From the NCBI GenBank assembly GCA_964035545.1, contig OZ037773.1, positions 1,678,751-1,742,750 of the forward strand: DNA of 64,000 nucleotides, in the 5' to 3' direction. This document shows, piece after piece, positions 52,861 through 62,652 of the stretch. The position numbers were made by a program, and so were the translations under genes. Each line of letters starts with the position of its first letter. Position 1 is the first letter of the stretch. This DNA comes from Bugula neritina. Taxonomy: Eukaryota; Bryozoa; Gymnolaemata; Cheilostomatida; Bugulidae. Under the pieces are notes generated by a model, which had not been told where the DNA came from, searched no databases, and saw only the letters and a program-made list of their open reading frames with translations.

Positions 52861-55800
52861 ATGATAAATACGACCGATGGAAAAGGCCTAGCTGAGCATG
52901 ATAAGGTACCACAAGCACACCGATGGACACGAGAGCCAACAAGAATATTGAGCGGACGGGATTATATTAGAATTATTCACCTAAGATATAAAACACTAGT
53001 AACCAACTCGCTAAGGAATAGAATTGGCCCATCTCAAAATATTTAGTACACACAGAAAAAAATTATCAAAAAATAAAATTTGTAGTAGAAAGCTCAAACT
53101 TTGTGATAAGGGTAATTATTAGGTGCTGAATTCAAATATGAAATTATTTTTTGCTATAGGTGCTTAAACTTGACCTTTAACCTCTCAAAAGTCCGCAGTC
53201 CAAAAAAATGGTGAAATATAAATGTTTATATTTTAATAAGCAAAACATGGTTTTAGACTAATATAAGGGCTCTGAATTTAAAAATAATACTAGTTTTTAT
53301 CTGTGATAGACACATTTATACCTTTGGCTTTATAAAGTCAACACCCAAAAAAAATTTATTAAAAATATTGCAGCATAAAGACAAAAGTTTTATGATTGGT
53401 TTTAAACAGAATGACTTTATTTTGGAAAATAATTTTCTACAGACTAAACTTTTAAAATTGACAGCATATGCATACAGCAGGTGCCTTTCCAAACCACTTA
53501 TGAGGTAGGCTAATAGCTTGTTACTTTTTTGTATAAATTGACAGTTCACCAGTAGTCCTATTATATGGAGTACAAGACATTCACACAAACAAAATGCATG
53601 CACAAAACATAAAATATTGTCAACAAACCATGAAATACATATTCACTAACACACTTCCTTCTACCTTATCTACACTCACATCTCCTCCTACAAAAAACAG
53701 TAAGACAAATTATAGAATGTTTGCTAATGTTGATGTTCACATTTAAACTTTCATCATTATTTCACAAGTAGCAGTTGCAGAAACCATGTGAGCTTGAGCT
53801 GATGTTATTGCAGCCCTCTCAATATTTTGCTAGTTGTAGGAGTAGATTGTTTAGTCTACATTTCTATTGTACTGGCTTCATCGTAAGATTTATCTAAACT
53901 TAATTAAGCTGTATATTTCAAGTATGATTTTTATTTTAATCGCTCTTCTGAACTTTCAATTTGTCTATACTTGTTCAGATGTTGACATACCCCTCAGTTG
54001 TTGCTTCCTTCTCTCTTGCTGCTCTTCAGACCACTGCTTTTTTCTGATGAAGCATGGCTCCTAGCAGTGGACTGTTGCCTGGTCTTGAAAGGCATGGAAC
54101 TATTCTATACAATATAAAAACTAAAATATATGAGTTTTTTAGTTTGGTAAGCTATTGAGACTAATGCTTAGAAGAATGAGGGTTAGCTATAATCTAAGTT
54201 ATTGGCTATTAATAACTTAATGCATATGATGATGAAACTAAATAGTTGCAAAACAAGAGCTAGCCTTCAGAATAAAGTTGTATTTAAATTGACTATTAGT
54301 GTTACAAGCTATTACACTATTGACAAGTTGTTAGCAATGATTAATTTGCTTAAGTACCCGTAGCGTACATGTCCGTAGTATAACTTACTCATTCAACTTA
54401 AACCTAAGGAGCTAATCCAAATCACTATTATGTACTAAGTAGATATATTAACATATTAATTTTATTGCAACTTATTCTTAAATTTCTAATTAAATTAAAT
54501 TTATCAAGTGCAAACTATAAAAAATGCCAATAAGCAGGGATCAAGCACTCAGAGTGAGAGTAGTAAGAGTAAGAGTAATCACTTAATGCTTATGTTATTA
54601 AGAAAAGTAATACTAATAGTATTAGTATTGGTAATATCATATTGAGTTCAATATCATTACACTTACAGTTTGAATTTACACATTGCAGTTTACAATATTC
54701 AGTATTGACTATTGAATTCAAAATGAATCATTAAATGGTGAATGGCTACTACAATTTCAATTTGAATTTTAAGTTGCTGATCGCGACAATAAAAGTTTTA
54801 GTTGAATATAAATTATGGCAATTCAAAACTAAAGTCTAAATACGCAAGTGCAATTTAAACTTAATGCATTAAAAAGTTATTTACTTAGTTATTTAGTTCT
54901 TATTTCCCCATTATCATTTATTTTAAATTATTAATATTAATAATAGAAATGTTATGATAAACTTAAAGAGTTACTCGTTATCGTTATGATTGGGATTATC
55001 ATTGTAAGAATTGATAAAACAAAAGAATAAAGCCTTAGAGAAAAATTGACTGAAAGTTATATTGTTTGATAAATATAAAAAGTTATGAGAAGTTTGGAAA
55101 AATACAATTAATACTAACCTGACGAAATAAATGAAAACTAAACCGCTATGCCATCAGATTATTTTCTTGGCAACAAACCGGATGCGCTACTATACTCTAA
55201 ATTCTAGAAGTTTTAAGATGACTTTATTTATGAAAACAAAATTAGATTACTGTGTAATTATTTTATACTTATGAATAAACAAAATAAAAATATATTTTTT
55301 CTTGTAAAAAATGAGTTTGAGCAAAATAATAAAATTTAACTACTTTATTTGAGAGTGTAAACAGAAAGCGTTAGCAATTTCGTTCTCGCGTGCTCATACT
55401 CAATTTACGGACAATTGTTGCGGACAAAAAATTCGTGAGGTTGAAACACTAAAACAGGAATATCTAAACTTGTACTGCTAGGAATTAGACATTCAGCACA
55501 CCAAGAGATTGACAAGCTTTTTTAGAACAGTTTAAGGAAAAAATTATAATCATAATATATATTTATAAAAAAGTTATGCTATGTCAAAGTTGAAATGTGT
55601 TACCCACTGAATTTATTTTTCAGTGGGTAAAATTTATAAACTTGTCATTTTTTCAATAAAAAATGCAAAATATAGCTTAAATATACTAATTTTATAATAA
55701 ATTAAAATGTTTTTTATTCTGGGACACAGTGAGTTCACATATTTGAAGCATCAGAGAGCTAGACAACATCATTTTTGAAAACCTGTCCTTATTTTGCACT

Positions 55801-56067
55801 GTACTAATTATTTTGAGATGAGCCAATAAATAAAGGTGTTTCGGCTTTTTGCCCAGTATGTATCAACACCCCACACACACTCAGTCACATATTACAAACA
55901 TGCCCACAATCACACGGACCACGTGTACACAGGCACAACACCATAGTAGAATATTTATGTAACAATAGACATCTTTCGTCAAAGCCAACAGATGTAACTA
56001 GGCACTACGGACTCCTGTATTCAAGGGCTGATGGTAATGATGAACTAAGGAAAAATTACTGCCAGTA
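52861..56067 (+). pseudogene. R2-like LINE, C-terminal fragment, split by a DNA transposon
   Basis: 52861-53024 encodes a post-RT thumb-like stretch (GRDYIRIIHLRYKTLVTNSL). After a 2.8-kb insertion, 55832-56067 continues in the same reading frame with a CX2CX8HX4C zinc-knuckle (CPVCINTPHTLSHILQTC), then HGPRVHRHN, which is typical of R2-superfamily non-LTR retrotransposons just upstream of their restriction-like endonuclease. The upstream RT core is absent and the frame ends at a stop near 56065, so this is a 5'-truncated dead copy. Downstream sequence to about 56300 may be decayed endonuclease. Confidence 0.72.
53025..55831. mobile_element. Non-autonomous DNA element with short inverted ends
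   Basis: The ends TGGCCCATCTCAAAATATTT (left, from 53025) and, complemented, TGGCTCATCTCAAAATAATT (right, to 55831) form a ~25-bp terminal inverted repeat extending into TAGTACA. Removing the segment with a 2-3-bp duplication (AT or AAT) restores the LINE frame, which supports insertion. The ~2.8-kb AT-rich interior shows no transposase; its short frames have no family signal. Superfamily not identified. Confidence 0.72.
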
Positions 56068-56432
56068 AACTGGAACTCACCAGGCCAATAGCATTGAGGA
56101 TCTATGGAATGATCACCCATACAAAATTCATCCAGATGTGACAATCTGTAAGGTTGCAATGGGTACCAGCTATCTGCAGGGTCAGCCACTGTGACTACAG
56201 AACTGCTGGGCTCGTCCACGTCAATCCTTGCCAGCCCAGCGCACTTTTGTAGTTGAGAGGGGTGTGTTGGCAACTGACAAAACCCGATTCATTCTAAAAT
56301 TAACTTGTCAGCAAATTCAAATGACCAATGAAAATAAAATAAAAAAGAAACTCATACTAGCTGGACGTCACCCAGGATAAAAAGTTCCAAAACAAAATTA
56401 AACTGAAATTTGCATCATGAACCATCAAAACT

Positions 56433-56867
56433 ATGCCGGATCAGCATAATGCAGACAGATCCGGGCGACAAAGTAGAGCTTGCAAAGTACGACATCGACA
56501 TGGCTGCCTTCAGGGGTGCAAGACTTACTTAACAGACATCCGCAAAGTCAACAAATATAGTTGTAGGAAGCCTCAGGGCAGCTTATCTAGAAGGAGACTG
56601 AGTACCTCTATATTCTTGCACCAAGTGCTGTACCTCTACGTGGTGAGAATCGGTAACACTAACACTGGGACACTTTCCCAGCAGCTAATGGAGGACAGAC
56701 GACTGACAGACAGAATAACCCGAATCTCTTGTATGCTCTCCGGTGTATCATATCCGGTTTGTGACAACTCTGTCTCACTCCATCAAGCAAAGTTCTACTC
56801 TATCATGGCTACACACTCTAGAAGCAGTGCATCATTCACATATAACGATTCAGATGGAGTGAACTGA
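56433..56867 (+). pseudogene. Possible decayed LINE (APE endonuclease) fragment
   Basis: An open frame of 144 codons, with a second frame showing AKYDIDMAAFRGARL, which resembles the ARYNIDIAALSETR-like start of LINE apurinic-type endonucleases. DRRLTDRITRISCML in the first frame resembles the later SDRIMSLRL-type motif. The required frame changes mean a broken copy. Alternatively, unrelated repeat sequence. Confidence 0.35.
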
Positions 56868-56939
56868 GCGAACTGGCTTTGCAAGTAGGAACTAGCACAG
56901 TTCAAGCAAGCATTTTAAGATTCCGTGCCTATAGGGTGC

Positions 56940-57863
56940 GACGCATGTAATCAATTTACATGTACCATCTGTCGCCGATCATTCACCAAAAGGGCAGTCC
57001 TTCCATTACACCTAAGAAAGGCACACAGTGCTCAATACCATGCTACCATACCTATAGTGAGAAAGCAGAGATAGAACTACAAGACTTTATCGGAGGTAGC
57101 AAGATGGGAAGCAAAATTTGAAGGTGCCAGAAACATCAACCAGAAAATTCCAGCAAAGCTGCAATGTATACAATCGAGCAGATCAAAGGAGTTCGTAACA
57201 AGAATCCACAATACCGAGGGATATTAGATACCATCTGGAATGAACCAAACGCAGAAAGTACTACACCAATGGACGAACCAACCACCCAAACAGATGCCAC
57301 CAATGCTGTAGGCCATCAAGCAGCGCTTAAATCTGACTTAAAAAACTTCTAAAATACATTGATTTCGATATGTTATGTACTAAGTTGCCACTTGCAGCGG
57401 ATCCCAAGACACTAATAAGCTGTCAGAGTTTCATAAACAGAGTATTCAAGTCACTCTTTTCTAGCAAAGTACTGAAATTAAAATGAGTGAAGGTCATCCA
57501 CCCAAAGAAGGCGATACTAACAGGTCGGAGAAAGTGCAGATTAGCCTGAAGTCAGATCCTAAGATCGTGACTAACCAGATCATTGCAAGCAGCTATGCAC
57601 AAGATGAAGTGTCAATACCACCATCAGTCAAAGCCTACTGGTGGAATTTATTCCTAACTAGTTTGGCGCCCGACAACAGACAGCTAAAAGCTCAATACAT
57701 CCACAATGAGCTACTTCAACCTATTACACCTGCTGAAATAACCAATATCTTGAACAAAAAGTCAAAAGGATCACCAGGAACAGACGGTTACACCTGGAGG
57801 GACCTAAAGAAGGTTAACATGACTCTCTTAAGGTTGTGTCTCTACCTTTGGCTGATAGGCTAA
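56940..57863 (+). pseudogene. R2-like LINE, N-terminal fragment with zinc finger
   Basis: 56955-57026 encodes a C2H2 finger (CTICRRSFTKRAVLPLHLRKAH) like the DNA-binding finger at the N-terminus of R2 proteins. 57483-57863 then gives YWWNLFLTSLAPDNRQLK, PITPAEITNILNKKSKGSPG and TDGYTWRDLKK, matching the pre-RT region and start of the RT domain. Several stops and frame changes (stop in KQR* near 57070) and loss after 57863 make it non-functional. It may belong with the C-terminal R2-like fragment upstream. Confidence 0.65.
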
Positions 57864-59220
57864 TAAGCTGGTCAGGTCAGGTTGATCGCCAACCTGCTAC
57901 TGGTAACCATGTAATCCAGTACTACCTGTTGCATGGGCCGGGCGGTCGGGGACTAAACCGACAACTCCTCTTTTAGAGGGACCTGGAGGAACTAGAAACA
58001 ACATCCACCAGGAAACATCTCGGGCCCATGGAATCCCGTAAGCAATACCATCAGCTGGTAAGGGCGGATGAGTCTCCTACAGACCAACGGTTGTCCATTG
58101 CCATTGGATCAGGGTAAGACAAGCCAAGCCAGTGGCTCTCTGCAGTGCATCATGAGAACCACTTCAATCCACGCACAGCATTCTGCCTGCTAACACTTAC
58201 AAAGCCCTATGACGATTAGAAGGTGGCGACGGGGACAGGGCAGTGAGGCCTGGAAGTCCTCAGCTCCCAGCTAGCACATAGACGGTAAAAGCTTATCAGT
58301 CACTCATCTCTTGGATTGGACAGGAAAAATGTTCGGTAGTGGCTTTCACGACTGAGCAGCACCTCAATCCGAGGAAAGGACTAGAAAATGTGTCCCAGAC
58401 ATGTAGAATTCAAAGAGGTCATCAAGCTACTCACAAACAGCTGTAGGCAGACATCATACTCTACTTACAGGGATAGCAAAGAGATAGAGAGAAGTTGAAG
58501 AGTTCATCTTTAATGGATTTGTCTTCTCATGTATTTTAGTTACTAGTTACAGTTATTTTTTTACAATTATAAAATTCATATTAAATAGTATTTGTGTTGA
58601 CTTTGATTTTTTACAATTTATATTTGTTATTTTTGTTGAGAGTCTAGCTGCGCAAAAGCTAACTGCGCACGTGGGAATTAGTTAGGAGTTAGACATTTTG
58701 GAGAGTTATTGCGAGTTAGTTTAGCGTGGTCGTGTTGTCTATTATCTAATAAAATAGTCATAAAACCTATCCAAGTAAGTTCTGTTTTATATAATAACAG
58801 GCAATAGTAAAGAGACTTCGATAATTAACAGTACAATCCAACTGCAGTAATATTCAGTCTACTAGGAGGTTGTCTAATTATAATTGTTCATCACTTTTAT
58901 AATTGGTCTAAGGTTGACAATAGTTTACATTGCTAATCCCAGCGTAACTATTGGTTGCAAGCAATTAATTATTCATTAATTCTCGCTGTTGCCTGGTTTA
59001 TAACTGCTTATCCCATTCATAGCCAGTTTTATACTGTACACTGCAGTAAGCAGAGGCAGGTTGTGGCAGCAAGAGAATAATCTTTTCTTGTTGTCTTCAG
59101 TTGATACTGAATTTGACAGGTTATCTCTGTTAAAACAGTAGTCATACACTTATCGTAATAACCCCCACAAGTAGTTGTGTAGAGGCATCGTTGGGTCACT
59201 CGCCTTACAGTAAAAATCCT
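57864..59220. other. Probable transposon-derived non-coding region
   Basis: 57880-58500 is unusually GC-rich for this window (gggccgggcggtcggggact, ggtggcgacggggacagggc) and reads like the UTR of a retroelement. 58510-59220 is AT-rich with LTR-like features (aataaaatagtc, just upstream of a primer-binding-like ctggtggcagcggt at 59225). Limits not resolved. Confidence 0.35.
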
Positions 59221-59224
59221 CTAG

Positions 59225-59290
59225 ACTGGTGGCAGCGGTAGAATCAGTTATGGAAGATAAGACTGAAAATAATCGTCCCTTAAATAGCTG
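59225..59290 (+). mobile_element. Ty3/gypsy-like primer-binding site and gag start remnant
   Basis: Ctggtggcagcggt at about 59225 resembles the primer-binding site that follows the 5' LTR in many Ty3/gypsy elements. An ATG 23 bp further opens a short frame (MEDKTENNRPLNS) that stops at once. Gag-like sequence resumes only at 59810, after an interposed RhoGAP exon. Confidence 0.4.
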
Positions 59291-59321
59291 AATAAGTAGG
59301 ATTGTTGTTGGTTAAATTCAG

Positions 59322-59454
59322 GTGAATAAGATGACCGCCCACAACATTGCTGTGTGTTTCACTCCCAACTTCTATCGCTCTAAACCCAACTGCAAGCAGA
59401 TCCAGTTGCAGACAGAGACTGTAGAGATCTGTATCACCAACGTCTTCAACATAG
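59322..59454 (+). pseudogene. Isolated RhoGAP-domain exon
   Basis: After acceptor TAAATTCAG, 133 bp encode VNKMTAHNIAVCFTPNFYRS and EICITNVFNI before a possible donor ATAG|GTCACC. MT..N.AVCF.PN is the conserved C-terminal part of Rho GTPase-activating domains, which stimulate GTP hydrolysis by Rho GTPases. No other RhoGAP exon is visible within several kb and retroelement pieces flank it on both sides. It may be a displaced exon fragment, or one exon of a gene with long introns extending outside what I can trace. Confidence 0.6.
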
Positions 59455-59790
59455 GTCACCAAAAAAATCGAGAAGAAACATCACATGGTATAATTCTCTA
59501 TTCCACAGCTGCAGTGCACTACCCTCAATTAAAACGCTCTGTATAATATTATACATAGCGATAAGCTCTACTTATCTCGCCCAGCTTGGTATATTATTAG
59601 TAAAAAAACAGATCATCATTATAAAATTGAGTGAAGAATATTATTTAACTTTGAAACCCAGAATGAAATAGTGTACTTTGAAAAAAATTAAGAGCTTAAC
59701 TTTTAGGGCAAGTGAGTAGGGGAGAGTGGGGAAGACGGACCAGTGGGTAATATGAACCACCGCTTGATTGATAAAAAATCTCCCGAGCAT

Positions 59791-59837
59791 CCACATCTCC
59801 CGAGCCATCAAGAAATTTGATGGCTCGGGAGATGTGG
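59791..59837. repeat. Perfect 20-bp hairpin at the gag fragment start
   Basis: Ccacatctcccgagccatca and its exact complement tgatggctcgggagatgtgg are separated by 7 nt. The right arm is part of the gag-like frame, so the left arm is an inverted duplicate of it. Confidence 0.9.
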
Positions 59838-60117
59838 AGTTGTATCTCCAGCACTTTCAGGAGATTAAAGAGGCTAATGGATGAACAGATGCAGGAGCTC
59901 TGTTACACCTCAAGTGTGCTCCGGAAGGGGCAGTAACCGATTGTGGCAGAGGAAGTACGCTTGAGTTAATCTGCCAGGCCCTGCAAAGCCGGTTTGGCAT
60001 GAGCACTAGGTGTGCTCGTGAAAAGTTACACCAACTGAGATATGAACCGAATAGTTCTCTCCTTGTCCTTGGCTCATAAGTAGAGCGACTAGTCTCAATT
60101 GGGTACCCAGACACTGG
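59810..60117 (+). pseudogene. LTR-retrotransposon gag-like fragment with two nonsense codons
   Basis: KKFDGSGDVELYLQHFQEIK, then ALLHLKCAPEGAVTDCGRGS, FGMSTRCAREKLHQLRYEPN and VERLVSIGYP resemble Ty3/gypsy-type gag of marine invertebrates. In-frame stops occur at 59882-59884 (TGA) and 60077-60079 (TAA). The reading ends abruptly where Penelope-like sequence begins at 60118. Dead copy. Confidence 0.65.
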
Positions 60118-61740
60118 GCATCATTTTGAGCAAGGCGCAAGGTATCATTGCTGTTCAGGGCATTTTATCTAATCAAGATTATATTTTTAATATAATAACA
60201 CAATGTGAGGATGTTTTGTCTAACATAATAGGTTACAATTCAGAATTTAATTATGACGCAAATATTGTGGAACTTAGTGATATTGTAATGGGGCGTGGTT
60301 TACACGTCACGCGCACCCCCTGCCAATCACAGAGTTATAGATAACAATCGTATTAAGCCATACAGACAGTTAGTAGTTAGTTGGAGCGTAATTACAGTGA
60401 TGTAAAGTAGCAAGTTCCGTGATACATAGAGATATTTTTTGCATTGTATTATATAATTTAATAAAGCTTCTAATCGAAACTACCCTTGAGTTATCGGTGA
60501 TTAAATGCTAATTAGACTCGCTTGAAAGCCCACATAACTCTTGTATCGCACAACAATATTATAATCGCGCTAAATACTATTGTAGTCAGTATACCTAAAA
60601 GCCCTTCGTTACCCAAGGCTAGGAACTCAGTGAATCGTAGCAGTAATATTGCTGCTGTACCTAGCCCAAAAGATGGACACTAATAGCCTCATTACACCCG
60701 CTGACAAAACAAACAACTTTTACAACATGAAAATTATCAACTACAGAAAGCTACTGCACAACATCACTAAGGATTGCGAAAAACTGATCAAAACACACAC
60801 CAAGAAAAAAAACTGTGAAACTAAACATATTGGGAAGTCTCTGCAAATCGAAGACAAAATTAGAACCATTAATACAACTGAGGCATACATAAAACTGACG
60901 GACCATAAGCTTTATTTTATGAACAACTCTTGAGTGCAGACTAATAAATTCAAGTAAAACAGAAATGAGTATTATCAGCAAAAAAATAGACCAGATAAAT
61001 AAGGCTGCAATTCCAAAACTAGCTTTAAATAAAAATTTTTTGGACAAATAATTCTGAGGTAATTAAATGGTTTACAAGTTTAGGTAGCAACAAACGTTTA
61101 TCTTTTGTTGTATTTGACATTGTCGACTTTTCTCTTTTTATCTCTAATGAATTACTCCACACTGCAATTGAATTTGCTGCAGGACATACAACCATAACAG
61201 TTACAGCCCCCACTGTGATTTTCTATGCAAGGAAAATGTTATTATACCAATCTGGCCAACCTTGGAGTAAAAAGTGCGTCCATTATTTGACACCACAATG
61301 GGCAGCTATGATGGTGCACTCTAATTGGCATATTTTTACTTCATAAAGTTAACCAGAAATTAGGAAATACCCTTGGTTTGTATCGTGATGACGCCTAGGA
61401 GTAACAGACACACTGGAAAATATAGATGGGATTAAAAAATCGATGTGCAAAAAAATTTCAAAAACGCAGTTTAAAGATAACCATTGCAGCAAACAAGTCA
61501 ACTACCCAGATATAAATTTTGACGTCAGTAAAATAATACACAAACCCGATGTAAAACACAACAGCAAGATTTCTTATGTAAACTCTAAATCTAATAATCC
61601 ACTCCATATCACAAAAAACATTCCACAAGCCATAAACAACTGAATTTCCAACCTCTTGTCTAGCGAAAAGTTTTAATCAATCAACAAAGATACATCAAGA
61701 AACACTAACTGAAAGTTAAATGACCATGACATAAGATGCA
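60118..61740 (+). pseudogene. Penelope-like reverse transcriptase element, copy 1 (broken)
   Basis: A leader with an open frame (QGIIAVQGILSNQDYIFNII) is followed by SLITPADKTNNFYNMK, a proline-free charged region, KLTDHK, then, in changing frames, VVFDIVDF, IEFAAGHTTITV, the RT catalytic box GLYRDD (about 61375-61395) and PLHITKNIPQAINN. These match a reverse transcriptase family common in cnidarians and other invertebrates that I believe is Penelope-like; the assignment is from memory. Many frameshifts and stops; no intact GIY-YIG region found. An LTR-like insertion interrupts the leader. Confidence 0.6.
60284..60555 (+). mobile_element. Solo LTR inserted in the Penelope-like copy
   Basis: A segment absent from copy 2 begins TGTAATGGGGCGTGG and ends CGCACAACA (TG...CA), contains AATAAA near 60458, and is flanked by the 4-bp repeat ATAT. 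About 272 bp; typical of a small solo LTR. Confidence 0.7.
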
Positions 61741-61944
61741 ACACAGCTGTTTATTCAATTTATTAATTTTGTGAAGCGCATTATGAATATGACCAACTGG
61801 TGTCTTCTGATGATCAATGTGAGGAGTACCGTACAGTCTTTGGCTTGAAAAATGAGCAATAATTTACTACTGTAAATGACTTGTATGATACTTCTATCAA
61901 TCAGTATAAACAACAGCATGCTCAATGATGCATAAATCAGTTGC

Positions 61945-62440
61945 GCATCGTTTTGAGCATGGTGCAAGGTATCATTGCTGCGCAGGGCATCTTATCTAAT
62001 CAAGATTATGTTTTTAATATAATAACACCATGTGAGGATGTATGGTGTAACATGATAGCTTATAATTCAGGATCTAATTATGACGCAAATATTGCGGACC
62101 TTAGTGATATAACCAAGCTAAATACTTTTGTAGTCAGTATACCTAAAAGCCCTTCTTTACCCAAGAATAGGAACTCAGTGAATCGTAGCAGTAATAATGC
62201 TGCTGTACCTAGTCCAAAAGATTGACACCAATAGCCTTATTACACCAGCTGGCAAAACAAACAACTTTTACAACATGAAAATTACCAACTACAGAGAGCT
62301 ACTGCACAACATCACTAAGGATTACAAAAACTGATCTAAACACACACCAAGAAAAAATCTGTGAAGCTAATCATATTGGGAGGTCTCTGCAAATCGAAGA
62401 CAGAATTAAAACCAATGAACTCAATAATATCAACTGTAAT
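61945..62440 (+). mobile_element. Penelope-like element, copy 2 (5' part, head-to-tail)
   Basis: Closely repeats 60118-60283 plus 60562-60870 in the same orientation without the LTR-like insertion (QGIIAAQGILSNQDYVFNII, VSIPKSPSLPKNRNSVNRSS), then loses similarity after the charged leader region. Confidence 0.8.
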
Positions 62441-62652
62441 GGGTACGAGTGTACTTTATAATGTAACCTCGTTGCCGATTGGCTTTGTGAGCCCGAGCAT
62501 GCTCTTTTGCTAGCGGGAGAAAATAGAGCCGGTCGTCCATCATTTCGATTGAGTGAATCTTACTTTTAAACTTTGTTTTTTGTCCTGCTTTATATCTGAA
62601 ACGACTATATTTCTATTTAATTGTGCTTTTTATCACCTCTACTTCGTTAAAC

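Noticed and set aside
53316-53603. 95-codon minus-strand frame as a transposase
   Set aside because: No DDE/D or zinc-binding pattern and AT-driven composition; treated as chance within the non-autonomous element.
55998-56273. 91-codon minus-strand frame
   Set aside because: Lies antisense to the R2-like fragment, whose plus-strand zinc-knuckle is a far stronger signal.
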